Shown here: positions 22,375 to 33,400 of the stretch, piece by piece | Layout: every line of letters begins with the position of its first letter | Position numbering within the stretch: position 1 is the stretch's first letter | NCBI RefSeq assembly: GCF_000346465.2 | Contig: NC_034015.1 | Span: forward strand, 883,519-947,518 | Source of the DNA: Prunus persica | Lineage: Eukaryota; Streptophyta; Magnoliopsida; Rosales; Rosaceae | DNA: 64,000 bases | Reading direction: 5' to 3' | Translations under genes and position numbers: made by a program | The notes under the pieces: generated by a model | What the model was told of the DNA's origin: nothing | Database searches by the model: none | The model's input: the letters and a program-made list of their open reading frames with translations, nothing else

Positions 22375-22660
22375 CTTTGCACAACCCTAACATATATTTA
22401 GGCCAAAATCTCTATGCACCAAGCCTTGAATGTTAAGGTATCTAATTATCTAATTAGAATTACCTTATCTGATGAAGGGTGAAAGCTTAGCACTATCTAA
22501 TGTTTTTACTAAGAAGCAAACCAAGGAAATTCTTACTTTCCTGCTACGAAGGGAACGCCCTTTGTAGAGTTAGCCGGTATCTCCCCTTGCAAGCCAGGAA
22601 TGATCTCAGTCATTGCTTGAACAAGCTTGAGATCTTCACTGTTGCTTTCATAAAAAAAGA
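22375..22660 (-). pseudogene. GH3 beta-glucosidase exon 4 fragment
   Basis: On the minus strand 22640-22530 encode [20 protein letters not shown] and [11 protein letters not shown], matching the 3' part of exon 4 of the intact gene (46794-46649), followed by intron-like sequence (AGGCCAAAATCTCTATGCAC). The [14 protein letters not shown] half is missing. A poly-A tract (22666-22680) joins it to leader sequence of the ankyrin-RCC1 gene. A near-identical arrangement occurs at 30300-30650. Confidence 0.85.
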
Positions 22661-22682
22661 TATTAGAAAAAAAAAAAAGAAA

Positions 22683-23564
22683 CAGATGAATTTGAAGAGT
22701 ACCAATTAACATCAAGGCCTTACGCAAACATTGTTCTAGGCAAAAAACCAAAACTGATCTCAGAATGAGTCAGAAATCTAAGCAATGCAGCAAACGGGCA
22801 GAGAAGAGGTTGGCTTATACTTATGCATCTCTGGGATCTACTTGTCCTTAACAGTTGGCTTACGGTCGAATGACAAATCAAAAACACGTTCAACCTAATC
22901 CCCATATCACCCGACGGCCTCAAAATGCAAACTTTAACAAAAAATTGGCATTCCCAAGAAACCGACGGACGGATAAACTCACAATTTCGAAATCCAGATA
23001 AGAAAAGATCATAGAAAAAGCAATTGAATTTGAAGAGCACCAATTAAAGCAAATTAAATCCACCACCAGAAAAACAAAATGAAAACTGAAGTCTAAAGAA
23101 GAAAATGAAATATGAACCAGAATGGCAACAAACCAGCTAATCACACCCAGAAACAAGAAAACAATCAATACCCATTTGCCAAAAACTCCAAAAATCAGCA
23201 AAAACAGAGATAATTAGCTTAGAGATATACTCAACAACTGAATTGAATCGCATCGAAATCTCAAAATAAAGCGTTAAAGAATTACCCAGGAAAAGAACAA
23301 TATATAAATCACCTGATTTTTCTTCCGCGAGAGAATTTTCACTTGTTTAAATTAAAGCAATAGAGTAGAATCCTGGAACATATAGGCGGGTGATGTGCCT
23401 GTTTCGCTGTATTGAAGAGTATCGAAACGGAGAATATACCTCACCACAAACAAAGGCTGAAAGGCATAAACGCATAAACGCTCTCTGAGAGAGAGAAGCC
23501 GAGTCTTGAACTAGAAGGGCATTTTGGGGTTTAAGAATATTGGGTGAACAAAAATGAGTTTGTA
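22683..23564 (-). promoter_or_regulatory. Duplicate of the ankyrin-RCC1 gene leader/promoter
   Basis: Every base I compared from 22683 to 23564 equals 63119 to 64000, an offset of 40436 bp, same orientation. At the original site this is the far 5' region of the minus-strand ankyrin-RCC1 gene. The copy may extend beyond 23564, but the window ends. If it holds the promoter, transcription would run leftwards through the GH3 fragment, the exon-like module and the inverted repeat. Confidence 0.75.
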
Positions 23565-24188
23565 CTTGGTTTGACGAGCATTGCGTGCGTCGGGGCGCGA
23601 TGGATGAATGAAGCCTCTCTCCTCATTTGGTGCCACGTTTTGCTACTTGGCTTTTGGCCAAGACTTGTTGGGTTTGGTGTCTCTCCGCGCTTGACACGGG
23701 CTGCTTGTAAAGGCAGACGTCTTACCTTCTTTTTCTTCTCTTTTTGGTCCTTTTCTTGGTAATTTTTTTTGTTTTTTCGGTAATCTTTTATTATTATTAT
23801 CATTATTATATTTGTTAGTTTATTTTTCCTAATTTAATCCACCTACATAAAAAACTTTAAATTGTTGTTAATGAAAATGTTGAAACATAAGACATTTCAT
23901 TAAATAGGAAGTCATATTTATAATCCAACGGTGGCTAAATTCTTATGTAAATTAGAAATTAAAATAATATATTGAGAAGGAGAATTCATTCATAAATCTA
24001 CACACGTACAAAGACGTGATACAGTGGCTTCGTTAAAACATTCCTAGGACAACCTCATGGGACAAATCCCATTGGAGGAAAGAGTATCACATATATCATG
24101 GACTAACAAGAGAGTTCAATTCAGATCACTTTAGACCATTACAATAAAAGAACAAGTCAAATAAGAATTCTTGATATTTGGCTACAAG
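23565..24188. other. Flank between the duplicated leader and the protease 3' end
   Basis: The first 250 bp (to about 23810) may continue the duplicated promoter. The rest is AT-rich and probably the 3' untranslated region and downstream flank of the protease gene. No gene is seen. Confidence 0.5.
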
Positions 24189-27100
24189 TCATGCCAACAT
24201 GTACATCACCACAAATCCTGTTGTTAGCACGCTCAATAGCATGTCTCCTAATGAAGATCTGCTTTCACTCCGCCGTCGAGCATAGCTAGAAGGTATGGAG
24301 ACATTTACAGGTGATGAGCCTGAAAAATATAAAATTTCAAAATATGACATAGATACTAAGGAGAACTTGAAAAAAATATATATAAGAGTTCATATAGACT
24401 CATAATTGAACTTACAATCATAGTTTGCCCATCCAATTCGTTGAAGAGCTAAATCGTAGACGATTATCTTATCTTTTAGAACAAGATCTGCAATTGAAGA
24501 AACAAAAAAGGGTCATAATTGAGACAACACATTTATGATTGTCATACATGGTTTCAAAAGCAAATTGGGATAATCAATATTTATCAGTACAAAAAATAGT
24601 TGCAAAGTGCTCAGAAAGCCATTGCATTGTGCACCACCAGGTAGACTAGAAAATACATTACTTTGCATAAGCTTTGAATAAATATACACTGAGAAAATTG
24701 AAGAGGATTCATCCAACCAAATATCAACAAATTTTTTTTCCGCAAAAATTCAATAACCAACCGAAATTTAGGGCCTAACCTCCTAAGATTGTCACCCCTC
24801 CTTGAGCCTTTTGAAAACCAATGCACCACACACCAATGCCTATCTGTAACAATACAATGATCCATTACACTTATGCCATACAATTTGCAATAATCATATG
24901 TCTAATGCAATGAATTTAAATAGTAACTTGTACAGAGGGAGATGGAGGAACAACTTACTTGACGTATAAGGTACTCTTCTGGTTTCAACACCATTGATGC
25001 ACCAACAAAGTTTAGACTAACAGCAGGAAAAACCTCCGCCAAACTGAAACATAAAATGTCATTTAGGTCTTCAGAGCTTTTCTTCAGGGGGAAACTTAAA
25101 AAATATTTAGAGATAGAACCAACCTGGTGGTTACATGATAACACTGGTTTTCATCTGAAATGAAAAGAGTCAGTGATGGTGAAACAGCTGAAGTTATCTA
25201 CACATCCCAACACAAAATAAGCTTTTAGTAAGGAGAAGATATCTTATTTTTCAGACCAAACACCACAAATCAACCCATAAATAAGACCACGTGAATAAAC
25301 TTACCGCACGAACGAAAGGAACGTAAGCATCTTCAACAAGGTATGCCAAAGTTGTTCCTGAGTCGATAATAGTTCCTCTGTCGTGTGATGTGAAGGTTGC
25401 TGGATCAATTGGCAGGATTTTCCCATTTACAGCAATGCTCTGCAGATTTAAATAATAATGGTGCCTGAAAATAATGGTGAAGGACGTTATATGAAAAAAT
25501 CAAAGACAAATAAGTAATATAAGATAGCTAACAAGTAAAAGTTTAAAAGTGACAGCATCTCACCAACCCTTGGTGAATAAATTGATTTCATATAATAAAT
25601 TGTAGCAATACACACTAGAAGAATTTTGGACAATAATCACTATTTTTTTAACCAATTATCATATAAGTTACTATTGTCCTTTAACTTAGGCAAATTTTAC
25701 TCTTTATTGGTAAGTTGAGAATTGAGACTATTAATGAGTTTGTTTTCCAGTAACTATTAGACAAAAATAGACTAGGTTAGAAATTTGGTTTTCTTGGTTA
25801 TGTAAACCAACGGAAATCAGTGGCTGTAAACCCTTGTCTTTATTTCCTTCTCCCATTCCCTAGTCTAAACCCTAGTCTTTATTTCCTTCTCCCATTTTCT
25901 TTCCCACCAAAATTCACAGTTTGATAGTAAAAATTACAAGCAGAAAGAAATAAGAGAAAGGTTTCAAGAGACGTACCGTGGTGGAACAAGAGGACTGTAA
26001 ACAATACTTGGCTCCAAAATCTCACCAAGAGCAAGTATGCCCCCTCCTTTTTCATCTCCCTTCAAACAATGAGAGAACACTTTGGGAGTCAACCCTCGAG
26101 ATGACAACTGCGATATAACAGACAGAGGCCCTTGGCTAAACCCAAATATCCCATCCAGTGTTGAAAGTGAACTAGTCAAACCCCCAAACTCATAGGTAGT
26201 GCACCTGTATGTTTCCAGCACCATCAGCCAAGGCAATTTCAGAATTAATTCAATCAACACAACAAAACATGCTTATAATCAGAGAAATTATTCTGCATAA
26301 TATTAATTATTTGATGAAGTTAAGTCTCATGGTTTCATTGAAGTCCAATGGATGAATGTATATACATCAAGGTCAGTGGGAGCAATTTTATTTTTCTTAT
26401 TCTTTATGTTGATGACATACTTTTAGTAAGTAAAAATTTGACACTACTACATGACACAAAGGCTTTTCTGTCACAAGCTTTTGACATGACAAATCTTGGA
26501 GAAGCATCATATGTGTTAGGAATTGAAATCATTCGAGACAGAGAAAGGGGTTTTCTAGGCTTATCTCAGAAGGGATACATTGAGAAGGTATTAAAAAGGT
26601 TTAACATGCTAAACTGTGCAGGAGGAGAAGTGCCAGTTTCCAAAGGAGATAAACTAAGCACTGAACAGTCACCAAAAACTGAGCAAGAGAGGTTGGAAAT
26701 GGCTGACAGACCTTATGCCTCTCTAGTGGGAAGTTTGATGTATGCTCAAGTCTGTACCAGACCAGATTTAGCCTTTGCAGTGAGTGTTTTGGGAAGATTT
26801 CAGTCTAATCCGGGACAAGCACGTTGGGTTGCGACAAAGAAGGTACTAAGGTACCTGCAGAGAACTAAAAATTACAAACTGGTTTACAGACAGAGTGAGG
26901 ATCTAGAGTTGGTAGGTTATGCGGATGCAGACTTGGGAGGTTGTGTTGATTCAACGAAATCTACTTCAGGTTTTGTAGTCTTGTTTGAAAGTGGTGCTGT
27001 GTCTTGGAAAAGTGTGAAGCAAACTCTCACTGCAACTTTAACAATGCAGGCAGAGTATATTGCTTGTTATGAGGCAACAAGTCAAGCTATTTGGCTCAAG

Positions 27101-29199
27101 AACTTTATCACAAGTTTACAAGTTGTGGAATCACACGAAAGGCCGATTCAGATTTGGAATGACAACAGTTCTGCTGTTTTCTTCGCCAAGAGCAATAAAA
27201 GGACATCAGGTAGCAGACACATAAAATTCAAGTATCTGTCAGTAAGGGAAGATGTTAAAGAAGGCCTTGTAAATATTGACCACACTGACACTCACTCTAT
27301 GGTAGCAGATCCATTGACTAGAGGATTACCAAATGGAGTTTTTCAAAGGCATGTTAGGAATATGGGACTGTTTCAAGTTTCGATGAGTGCAATTAGTGGG
27401 AGTTATTTGAGTAGTCTATCTAGAGTTCACAAAGCAGACAATGTTTTTCTAGCTATTTTCAGTTGTTTTTATTTAGCTAGTTTTGCTTTTTATTCAGTTT
27501 TGCAAATTACTTGTTCTTGAATTAATTTGCTTATCATGACAAATGAATATGGAGGTATCTGTTTGTGGAACCACTTAGCTATAAAGACTGCTATTCATCA
27601 AAGTGTCAAGACTGTATTTGTTTATTCATGATTGTGTGCCTTTAAAACAACTCACCCAAAAATAATGGATGCTGAAGAGTCAATATAGGATTGCCCCTGA
27701 ATCCGGTCAAAATGTAGTGTATCCGATACGTAATGACCAAATATCCCACTTCCATCTGCATATTGAGTAGTGTAACTGCACTGGTTAGTCTGAGGAGAAC
27801 ATTTGGCTTGAAATGCGGAGGTGCACATTGAACAGGGGATCAACCGTGCAGTTGATGAGCTGTTAGAATCATAGGAACTGAGCTGAATCTGTAAAACATG
27901 GAACAGTAATTGTTAAGCTTTACTATGCAAGAATTTGAGAATGACATACAGCAAGAAAAAGAAGCAGAAGTTTACGGGAAGCCAAGTAGTCCGGGGGCAA
28001 TCACTGCAGGAATTGCAGGTAACCCACAAGTTTTCACTTCCAGTGTCAATCTGCACGTTGAATTCTTTTGGCGGAGAGCCCAATTTGACTTTGGTATAAT
28101 AAAGCCTGAATATGGAAGAATTGAAGATGAACAAAAGTGATTAGCAGAAGTCAAACATGATTCCATATCTGACGCTACAAAAGATATCAAAGTAATAAAG
28201 AGTTGGCGGCAAACATGAGCTTCTCTTCTCCAACAATTTGGTTGAAAAGCGGCGGTAACCTACCTAGGGATATTCATGCTCTTTCAGTGGTCCGTGGTGG
28301 ACCACCATGTGGCCTCTTATCCCTTTTAGCCGAGAATGGCATTCTTCGTTCATTTTTCTTTTTCCCTCGATAGCCATGCAAAAGCTTTTAATTTTCACTA
28401 AAACGGCAAATGCTTTTAATGCATGATGTGTCTTAAAAGATTCTTCCTCAGTCACTGCTTGAGGGGTTTTCAAAAAAGCCAAAAGAGTTATATCATACAA
28501 ATTTGATTTCCTGTTTTACCCTTGCTCAAACAAAAACACCACAACCCAAACGACGTCAATCCCCAAGGGTAAAATGGGAAACCAAGCTCTTCCAGCTTTT
28601 TGGAAATCCTCAACTACGCTGTAAGCAAGCATGATGATTCCATCCCTTTTCCCAAATAGATTTTTGGGCCCAATATTGTCCTATTTTATATTAAAAATAC
28701 AAAACACACAAGATCCATTGTCCCTAATTGAAAAGGACGCCCAGAACTTCCAGAAGCAAGCCAAACTTAGTCAACATAAATTATGAAAAACAAAATTATA
28801 TATTCCCTACTCTAAAAATCCATCAATCATCAACAACCGAAACAGCATTAACATTTTCACCCCAAAAAAAAAAAAACAGTATTAACAAGAGACTCAAGCC
28901 CTCTACGTTTGATGATAAAATTATCCAAGAATTATTAGCAATGACGATAAAAATTACCCGGCCAAGTTCGGATCGGAGGTGCCGTGGAGTGGGAAGTCCA
29001 CAACGCTGCCCGTCAAGTTTTGCAAGAGTCGGGCGTGCCTGACTCGGTCATGAGCTCGGAGCTGCTCACTCTGTCCGTGGTGACTCGGCGGATAAATCCG
29101 TTCTAAAGAAAGAAAGGTGGACGGAGTGGTCAAGCCACAGTAGACAAGAGATAGCAGCACGACGATGGAAGCCAGGATCCGAGCCTTCAAGCCCTGCAT
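24189..29199 (-). CDS. Aspartyl protease, pepsin family A1, CDR1/ASPG-like, 472 aa
   Basis: Ten exons fit in phase: 29199-28958, 28105-27976, 27888-27656, 26204-25977, 25464-25305, 25197-25124, 25043-24959, 24843-24780, 24487-24416, 24319-24189. The N-terminus has a signal peptide ([16 protein letters not shown]). The first catalytic motif is IDTGSENLW (Asp about 101), followed by a Cys cluster CNSCSDCP. The flap is around YADGSG. The second catalytic motif is [11 protein letters not shown] (Asp about 312). The core ends [21 protein letters not shown] Ser-rich tail and a C-terminal hydrophobic segment ([16 protein letters not shown]) suggest membrane or GPI anchoring, as in this family. It should cleave proteins in the secretory pathway or cell wall. 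No break was found. Intron 1 is about 850 bp; intron 3 contains a copia fragment in the opposite direction. The substrate is unknown. Confidence 0.88.
26305..27640 (+). mobile_element. Truncated Ty1/copia fragment (RT-RNase H) in protease intron 3
   Basis: A 390-codon frame (26348-27520) covers the second half of reverse transcriptase ([32 protein letters not shown]) and RNase H ([58 protein letters not shown]). About 40 bp upstream continue the frame one base off ([12 protein letters not shown]), so there is a one-base shift near 26345. Gag, protease and integrase are missing and I see no LTRs. It lies between exons 3 and 4 on the other strand from the host gene. The long open frame suggests it is not very old. 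Confidence 0.9.
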
Positions 29200-30063
29200 T
29201 TCTGCAAAATGGTGGTGGCGAGAGAGATCTGAAGTTGTGGCGGTGGCGAGTAGGTGAAAAGGGTTGGAGATGGAGTTTCCTCAGAGTAGGGCTGGGCACG
29301 GTTTTTAAACCTTTATGACTTGAGAGACCCAAAAGGGATTGTGGTTGAGGAACAAGTGTTGGGGTTTTCTTTTTTGGCTCTGTTTGAATTTCCTCTGGTG
29401 CGAATCAGTTGCAGGCTATAATGTAGTCCTTCATGGCCATGCAAAAGCTTTTAATTTTCACTAAAAATGCAAAAGCTTTTAATGCATGATGACCCCATCC
29501 CTTTTCCCAAATAGTCCCGAGTCGCTGTTGCCAAGCTTACACGTGCTTGAGGTCTTCAAAAAAGTTGAGTCCGAAAATTGGGGGTTTGGAGTGGAGTGCA
29601 GTGGGTAGGAATTTTGTTGGCAGTGGGGAAGTTCATACGGCACATGAACGCCATGGAACCCTGATTTGCTAGTGTTTGCGGTTGGAAAAAATGAGTTATG
29701 TGGCTCAAATGAGTGGTAAGTGAAAAAATCAGAGGAGGTAGGGGTGGTGATTAAGGGTGTCGAAGAGGCAAGCAGAGAACGGGTTTCTCATACTGTCAGA
29801 CATTGATTTTAGGGTTCCAATAATTATACCAATTGATAGGTACCAACAAGCAAAAAGAAAAATAAAGCAATAAAAGAGAAATTAAAAAGGATCCCCCAAA
29901 ATGGCCAAAGGCCTTAGACTAAATACAATGAGATTGAGAACTCAGCAATATAGATACGGAAAGAGAATCTAAAGAGAATCTTTTATGTATTTGATTTTGA
30001 GTTATAGAAAGAAAAAAAAAGGAAAAAAAAGAGAGAGATAAAAAACATAGAACATAAAAGATT
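29200..30063 (-). promoter_or_regulatory. Upstream region of the aspartyl protease gene
   Basis: This is the 5' flank of the intact protease gene. It ends upstream in a pyrimidine/purine-rich stretch (30000-30050). It matches both arms of the inverted repeat, so promoter as well as exon sequence is shared. I do not fix a TATA box. Confidence 0.5.
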
Positions 30064-30660
30064 TCTATGCTCATAGAGTATTTTCCAGAAATCCTTGAAA
30101 ACTATTGGTACTTTCAAGTTCCAACTCTCTATTTTCCTGAAATTCTCAAATCCATGGCAAATGGATAAAAGAAGAAGACCTTTCAAACTACAATCAAGCA
30201 TCATTGATAGCAATGTTGGACCATTCCAAATAACAAAAGGGATGCACAAACTTTGACAGAAATTACTGAATGACAAAAACTTTGCACAACCCTAACATAT
30301 ATTTAGGCCAAAATCTCTATGCACCAAGCCTTGAATGTTAAGGTATCTAATTATCTAATTAGAATTACCTTATCTGATGAAGGGTGAAAGCTTAGCACTA
30401 TCTAATGTTTTTACTAAGAAGCAAACCAAGGAAATTCTTACTTTCCTGCTACGAAGGGAACGCCCTTTGTAGAGTTAGCCGGTATCTCCCCTTGCAAGCC
30501 AGGAATGATCTCAGTCATTGCTTGAACAAGCTTGGGATCTTCACTGTTGCTTTCATAAAAAAAGATATTAGAAAAAAAAAACAGATGAATTTGAAGAGTA
30601 CCAATTAACATCAAGGCCTTACGCAAAACATTGTTCTAGGCAAAAAACCAAAACATTGTT
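30064..30660 (-). pseudogene. Second joint of exon-like module, GH3 exon 4 fragment and RCC1-gene leader
   Basis: From left to right: exon-like module (30064-30276, same frame as 22371-22150 but its last residues replaced), GH3 intron and exon 4 fragment (about 30290-30550; [18 protein letters not shown]), a short poly-A tract, and about 75 bp of the ankyrin-RCC1 leader (30583-30660). It parallels 22085-22740 as a direct copy. It ends at the LTR insertion at 30663. Confidence 0.8.
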
Positions 30661-30662
30661 CT

Positions 30663-30825
30663 TGTTGTAATAGTGGAGTCCCCAAAATGCCCCCCCTCAA
30701 GTCCTATAAATAGGGCTTCATCTTCTACTTGTATGTACAACAATCAGACAGCAATAGAAGAGGAATTCAGTTTCTATACTTCTCTCTCTCTCAATCTCCT
30801 CTCCAATTTCTCCAGTTTTATAACA
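30663..30825 (+). repeat. 5' LTR of the short-LTR element
   Basis: 163 bp, TG...CA, contains a TATAAATAGGGCTTC promoter-like box (about 30706) and a CT microsatellite. Confidence 0.92.
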
Positions 30826-31044
30826 CGTTATCAGCACGATTATCTCTAAAATACTAGCTGAGAAATTCTTCAAAGCTTCCATCTTTTTCTTCCACCAATG
30901 AAGACCTTGCTGCCCAAACGCCTCCTTGGACCACTATCTTTATTGGGTCCTTCTGACTCCTACTCCTTCCCCTTCTCTGTCTCTCAGCTCGAAGCTAAGG
31001 TCATGGCTCTGCTGACCCGAGCCTCACGCATCCCTCTCCAGCTC

Positions 31045-31190
31045 TTTTGACAAGAAAAAAGTGGAGGCCATGGAACATATTGGGGCTGATGAGTACCTGA
31101 TCAACTCAGATACCACTAAAATGCAAGAAGCTGCTGATTCGTTGGATTACATTATTGACACAGTGCCTGTGGTCCACCCACTTGAGCTCC
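31045..31190 (+). pseudogene. Captured cinnamyl-alcohol-dehydrogenase-like exon fragment
   Basis: The frame [18 protein letters not shown], then [20 protein letters not shown] matches the NADP-binding half of plant CAD-family alcohol dehydrogenases. Only about 45 codons are recognisable. The open frame then runs on without CAD similarity ([16 protein letters not shown]...) to 31444. It sits inside an LTR element, so it was carried along, not a gene in place. Confidence 0.7.
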
Positions 31191-31429
31191 TTGGTAAAGC
31201 AGTTGGAGTTTATTCTCAAAGAATTCAACGACTGGAAGGAGAAACATCGGGTATGCAGGCAGCACAAGATGAGATCATTAACAATGAACCGATGAGTAGT
31301 CTCAGAAAAGCTGCTGGTGGCTCAAATGGGTTTCGAGGAGTCACTCTGGCATCCAGTGATCACTTCTTCATGCCCGGTTCAATGGAGTATGATGGAGACA
31401 GAGGAGATGCTTCCTCAGCAAAGTTGAAA

Positions 31430-31545
31430 AGGCTGGGCTTGTAACCAAGGCAGAGGATGCGACGGTGCTGACCATGTGGAAGAAGTCTTTGCTGCTCAAC
31501 TGCAATGGCTTCACCGTGTTCAACAACAAGGACCCTCGATCCCCG
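31430..31545 (+). pseudogene. Captured LURP-one-like fragment
   Basis: [18 protein letters not shown] and LLNCNGFTVFNNKD resemble the start of plant LURP-one-related (tubby-like fold) proteins. It is followed by GC-rich coding-like sequence (31550-31700) whose frame is closed by stops. I recognise only this short part. Confidence 0.5.
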
Positions 31546-32110
31546 TCACCGCGACCCTCACGGCTGAGAATGTCGGCGGGGTTGACGTGTCTCCGATCGA
31601 GAAGACGACGTTGGATGCGATGGACGACTTCGTCGACTGGTGATGTCGGCCGGCGAGCCGATGCCAAGAGTCGTCTTCGACACCGCGCCGAGCTTCAAGG
31701 AGGCCTTTCGGATGGACTGACCGGACGACGATGGAACCGGCGCACCACGTAGCATGCCGCCGGGAACAACGCCGCCGATGCCCGCCACCTTAGCCGCCGC
31801 CCTCATGACTCCGCCTCCCATTGAGAGCAAGCTCTGCAGGACATGGACATGGCACCAGAATTTCCAGACAAAGAAAGCAAAGGACTCGGTGAATGAGCAA
31901 AACCCAAAGCCAAAGTGCCAGAACACGAAGAGGAAAAAGGCGGTTTTGGCCTTGTTCGACAAGATTGATGTTCTGGATATTGAAAAAGTTTTGGTTCAAT
32001 TGGGACAGTCTAGCTGGCCATGATGGATCCAAGCGGCACCGACCCGTTATCCTTCCACTACCTTCACATGTTTTGGATCAGCGGATGATGATGAGAGTCA
32101 CCCACTGATA
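31546..32110 (+). pseudogene. GC-rich coding-like sequence of unknown origin inside the LTR element
   Basis: Frames such as GGVDVSPIEKTTLDAMDDF, MPRVVFDTAPSFKEAF, then a Lys-rich frame to 32023 look like pieces of host exons in different phases. Base composition is far richer in GC than the flanking sequence. I cannot name a parent gene. Confidence 0.4.
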
Positions 32111-32429
32111 AAGAAAAGCAAACCCACCGAAAAAAATAAATAATAAATAATAAAAAAATGCTGAAGCTAAAGTGCTGAAGCATCTTTTAATTAAAAATAA
32201 TAATTAAAAAAAATTAAAAAACAGCAAAACCCACCGACCCACCGAAGGAATAAGCGATAGGATCTCTGCTCCCTTATCTTCTCTATTATTTCCTATTATT
32301 TTTATCTGCTTTTCTTTTACTAACCATTAACAAAAATGGACCATCGGTAATACTAAACATATTATCAGTGGGAGACCGTTACTAATACTAACAATTTAAT
32401 TTATGAATTTAATTTACTGCACATTTACA

Positions 32430-32830
32430 TTTATTTAAAAAGGGTGGTGCGGGTTTATCGTCCACGCCTTTACTTTTATTTAAATGTATGGTGCAGAATT
32501 AGTGCCCATACAAGCACCTTTACTTTATGAATTTACTTTACCGCACATTTATTTTATTTACTGTATGGTGTAGGTTTATTACCCATACAACAGTATTTAT
32601 TTAAAAGGGTGGTGCGGGTTTATCGTCCACGTCTTTACTTTTATTTAAATGTATGGAGCAGAATTAATGCCCATACAAGCACATTTAATTTACCGCACAT
32701 TTACATTTATTTAAAAGGGTGGTGCGGGTTTATCGTCCACGCCTTTACTGCTATTTAAATGTATGGTGCGGGTTTATCGTCCATACCAGTAATTTATTTA
32801 CCAGCAATTTATTTTATGGACTAAATGTGC
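32430..32830 (+). repeat. Degenerate tandem repeats inside the LTR element
   Basis: GGTGGTGCGGGTTTATCGTCC occurs at about 32442, 32607 and 32718. Variants with GTATGGTGCAG / GCCCATACAAGCAC lie in between. Irregular units of 50-110 bp alternate inverted-looking halves (GTATGGTG... / ...CCATAC). Confidence 0.75.
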
Positions 32831-32869
32831 TGTATGATGAGTTTTTTTTTTTTTTTACAGTATATAGAT

Positions 32870-33400
32870 CAGGACCAGAAGTTCCTTGATCCTCATCATA
32901 CAATTACATCATGACTTGAAGATCCTTGATGATGATGTTAATATGAGAGCTGGCAGTCTCTCCGGTACTATATTTGTAAACATGTGATCGGACTTGAGGG
33001 TCCTTGATCCCTGACATGTAAATAAGGACCTGGGGTTCCTTAATGATGTAACAGTACCATATTGGTTTATTATGCCGTACACATGAATGATAACTGTACT
33101 GGCAAATGTACTGGAACCTGCAGTTCCTTAAACTCATGGATGAACAATTAAATGAGATGCCAGAAGTTCCTCAAAATATGGACAATTATGTAAGGACTTG
33201 AAGTCCAGAAATATGTACAGAAAATTGTAAAAATGTCCATACCATGAGAATATGTGATTTTGGCCCGAAGTTCAAAATCTAAGGGGATTGAATGTCCATA
33301 CCATAAGAATATGTGATTTTGGCCAGAAGTTCAAAATCTAACAGTGTTGAGAACCTGAAGTTCCAACAATTAAATGGACAACCCTTGAGGTATTATTGCA
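32870..33400 (+). repeat. Periodic short motif around GAAGTTCC inside the LTR element
   Basis: About ten spaced variants of ACCTGAAGTTCCTTGAT (GAAGATCCTTGATG, GAGGGTCCTTGATCC, GGGGTTCCTTAATG, GCAGTTCCTTAA, AGAAGTTCCTC) occur 30-70 bp apart, plus a doubled block TGTCCATACCATAAGAATATG (33235 and 33291). Confidence 0.6.
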
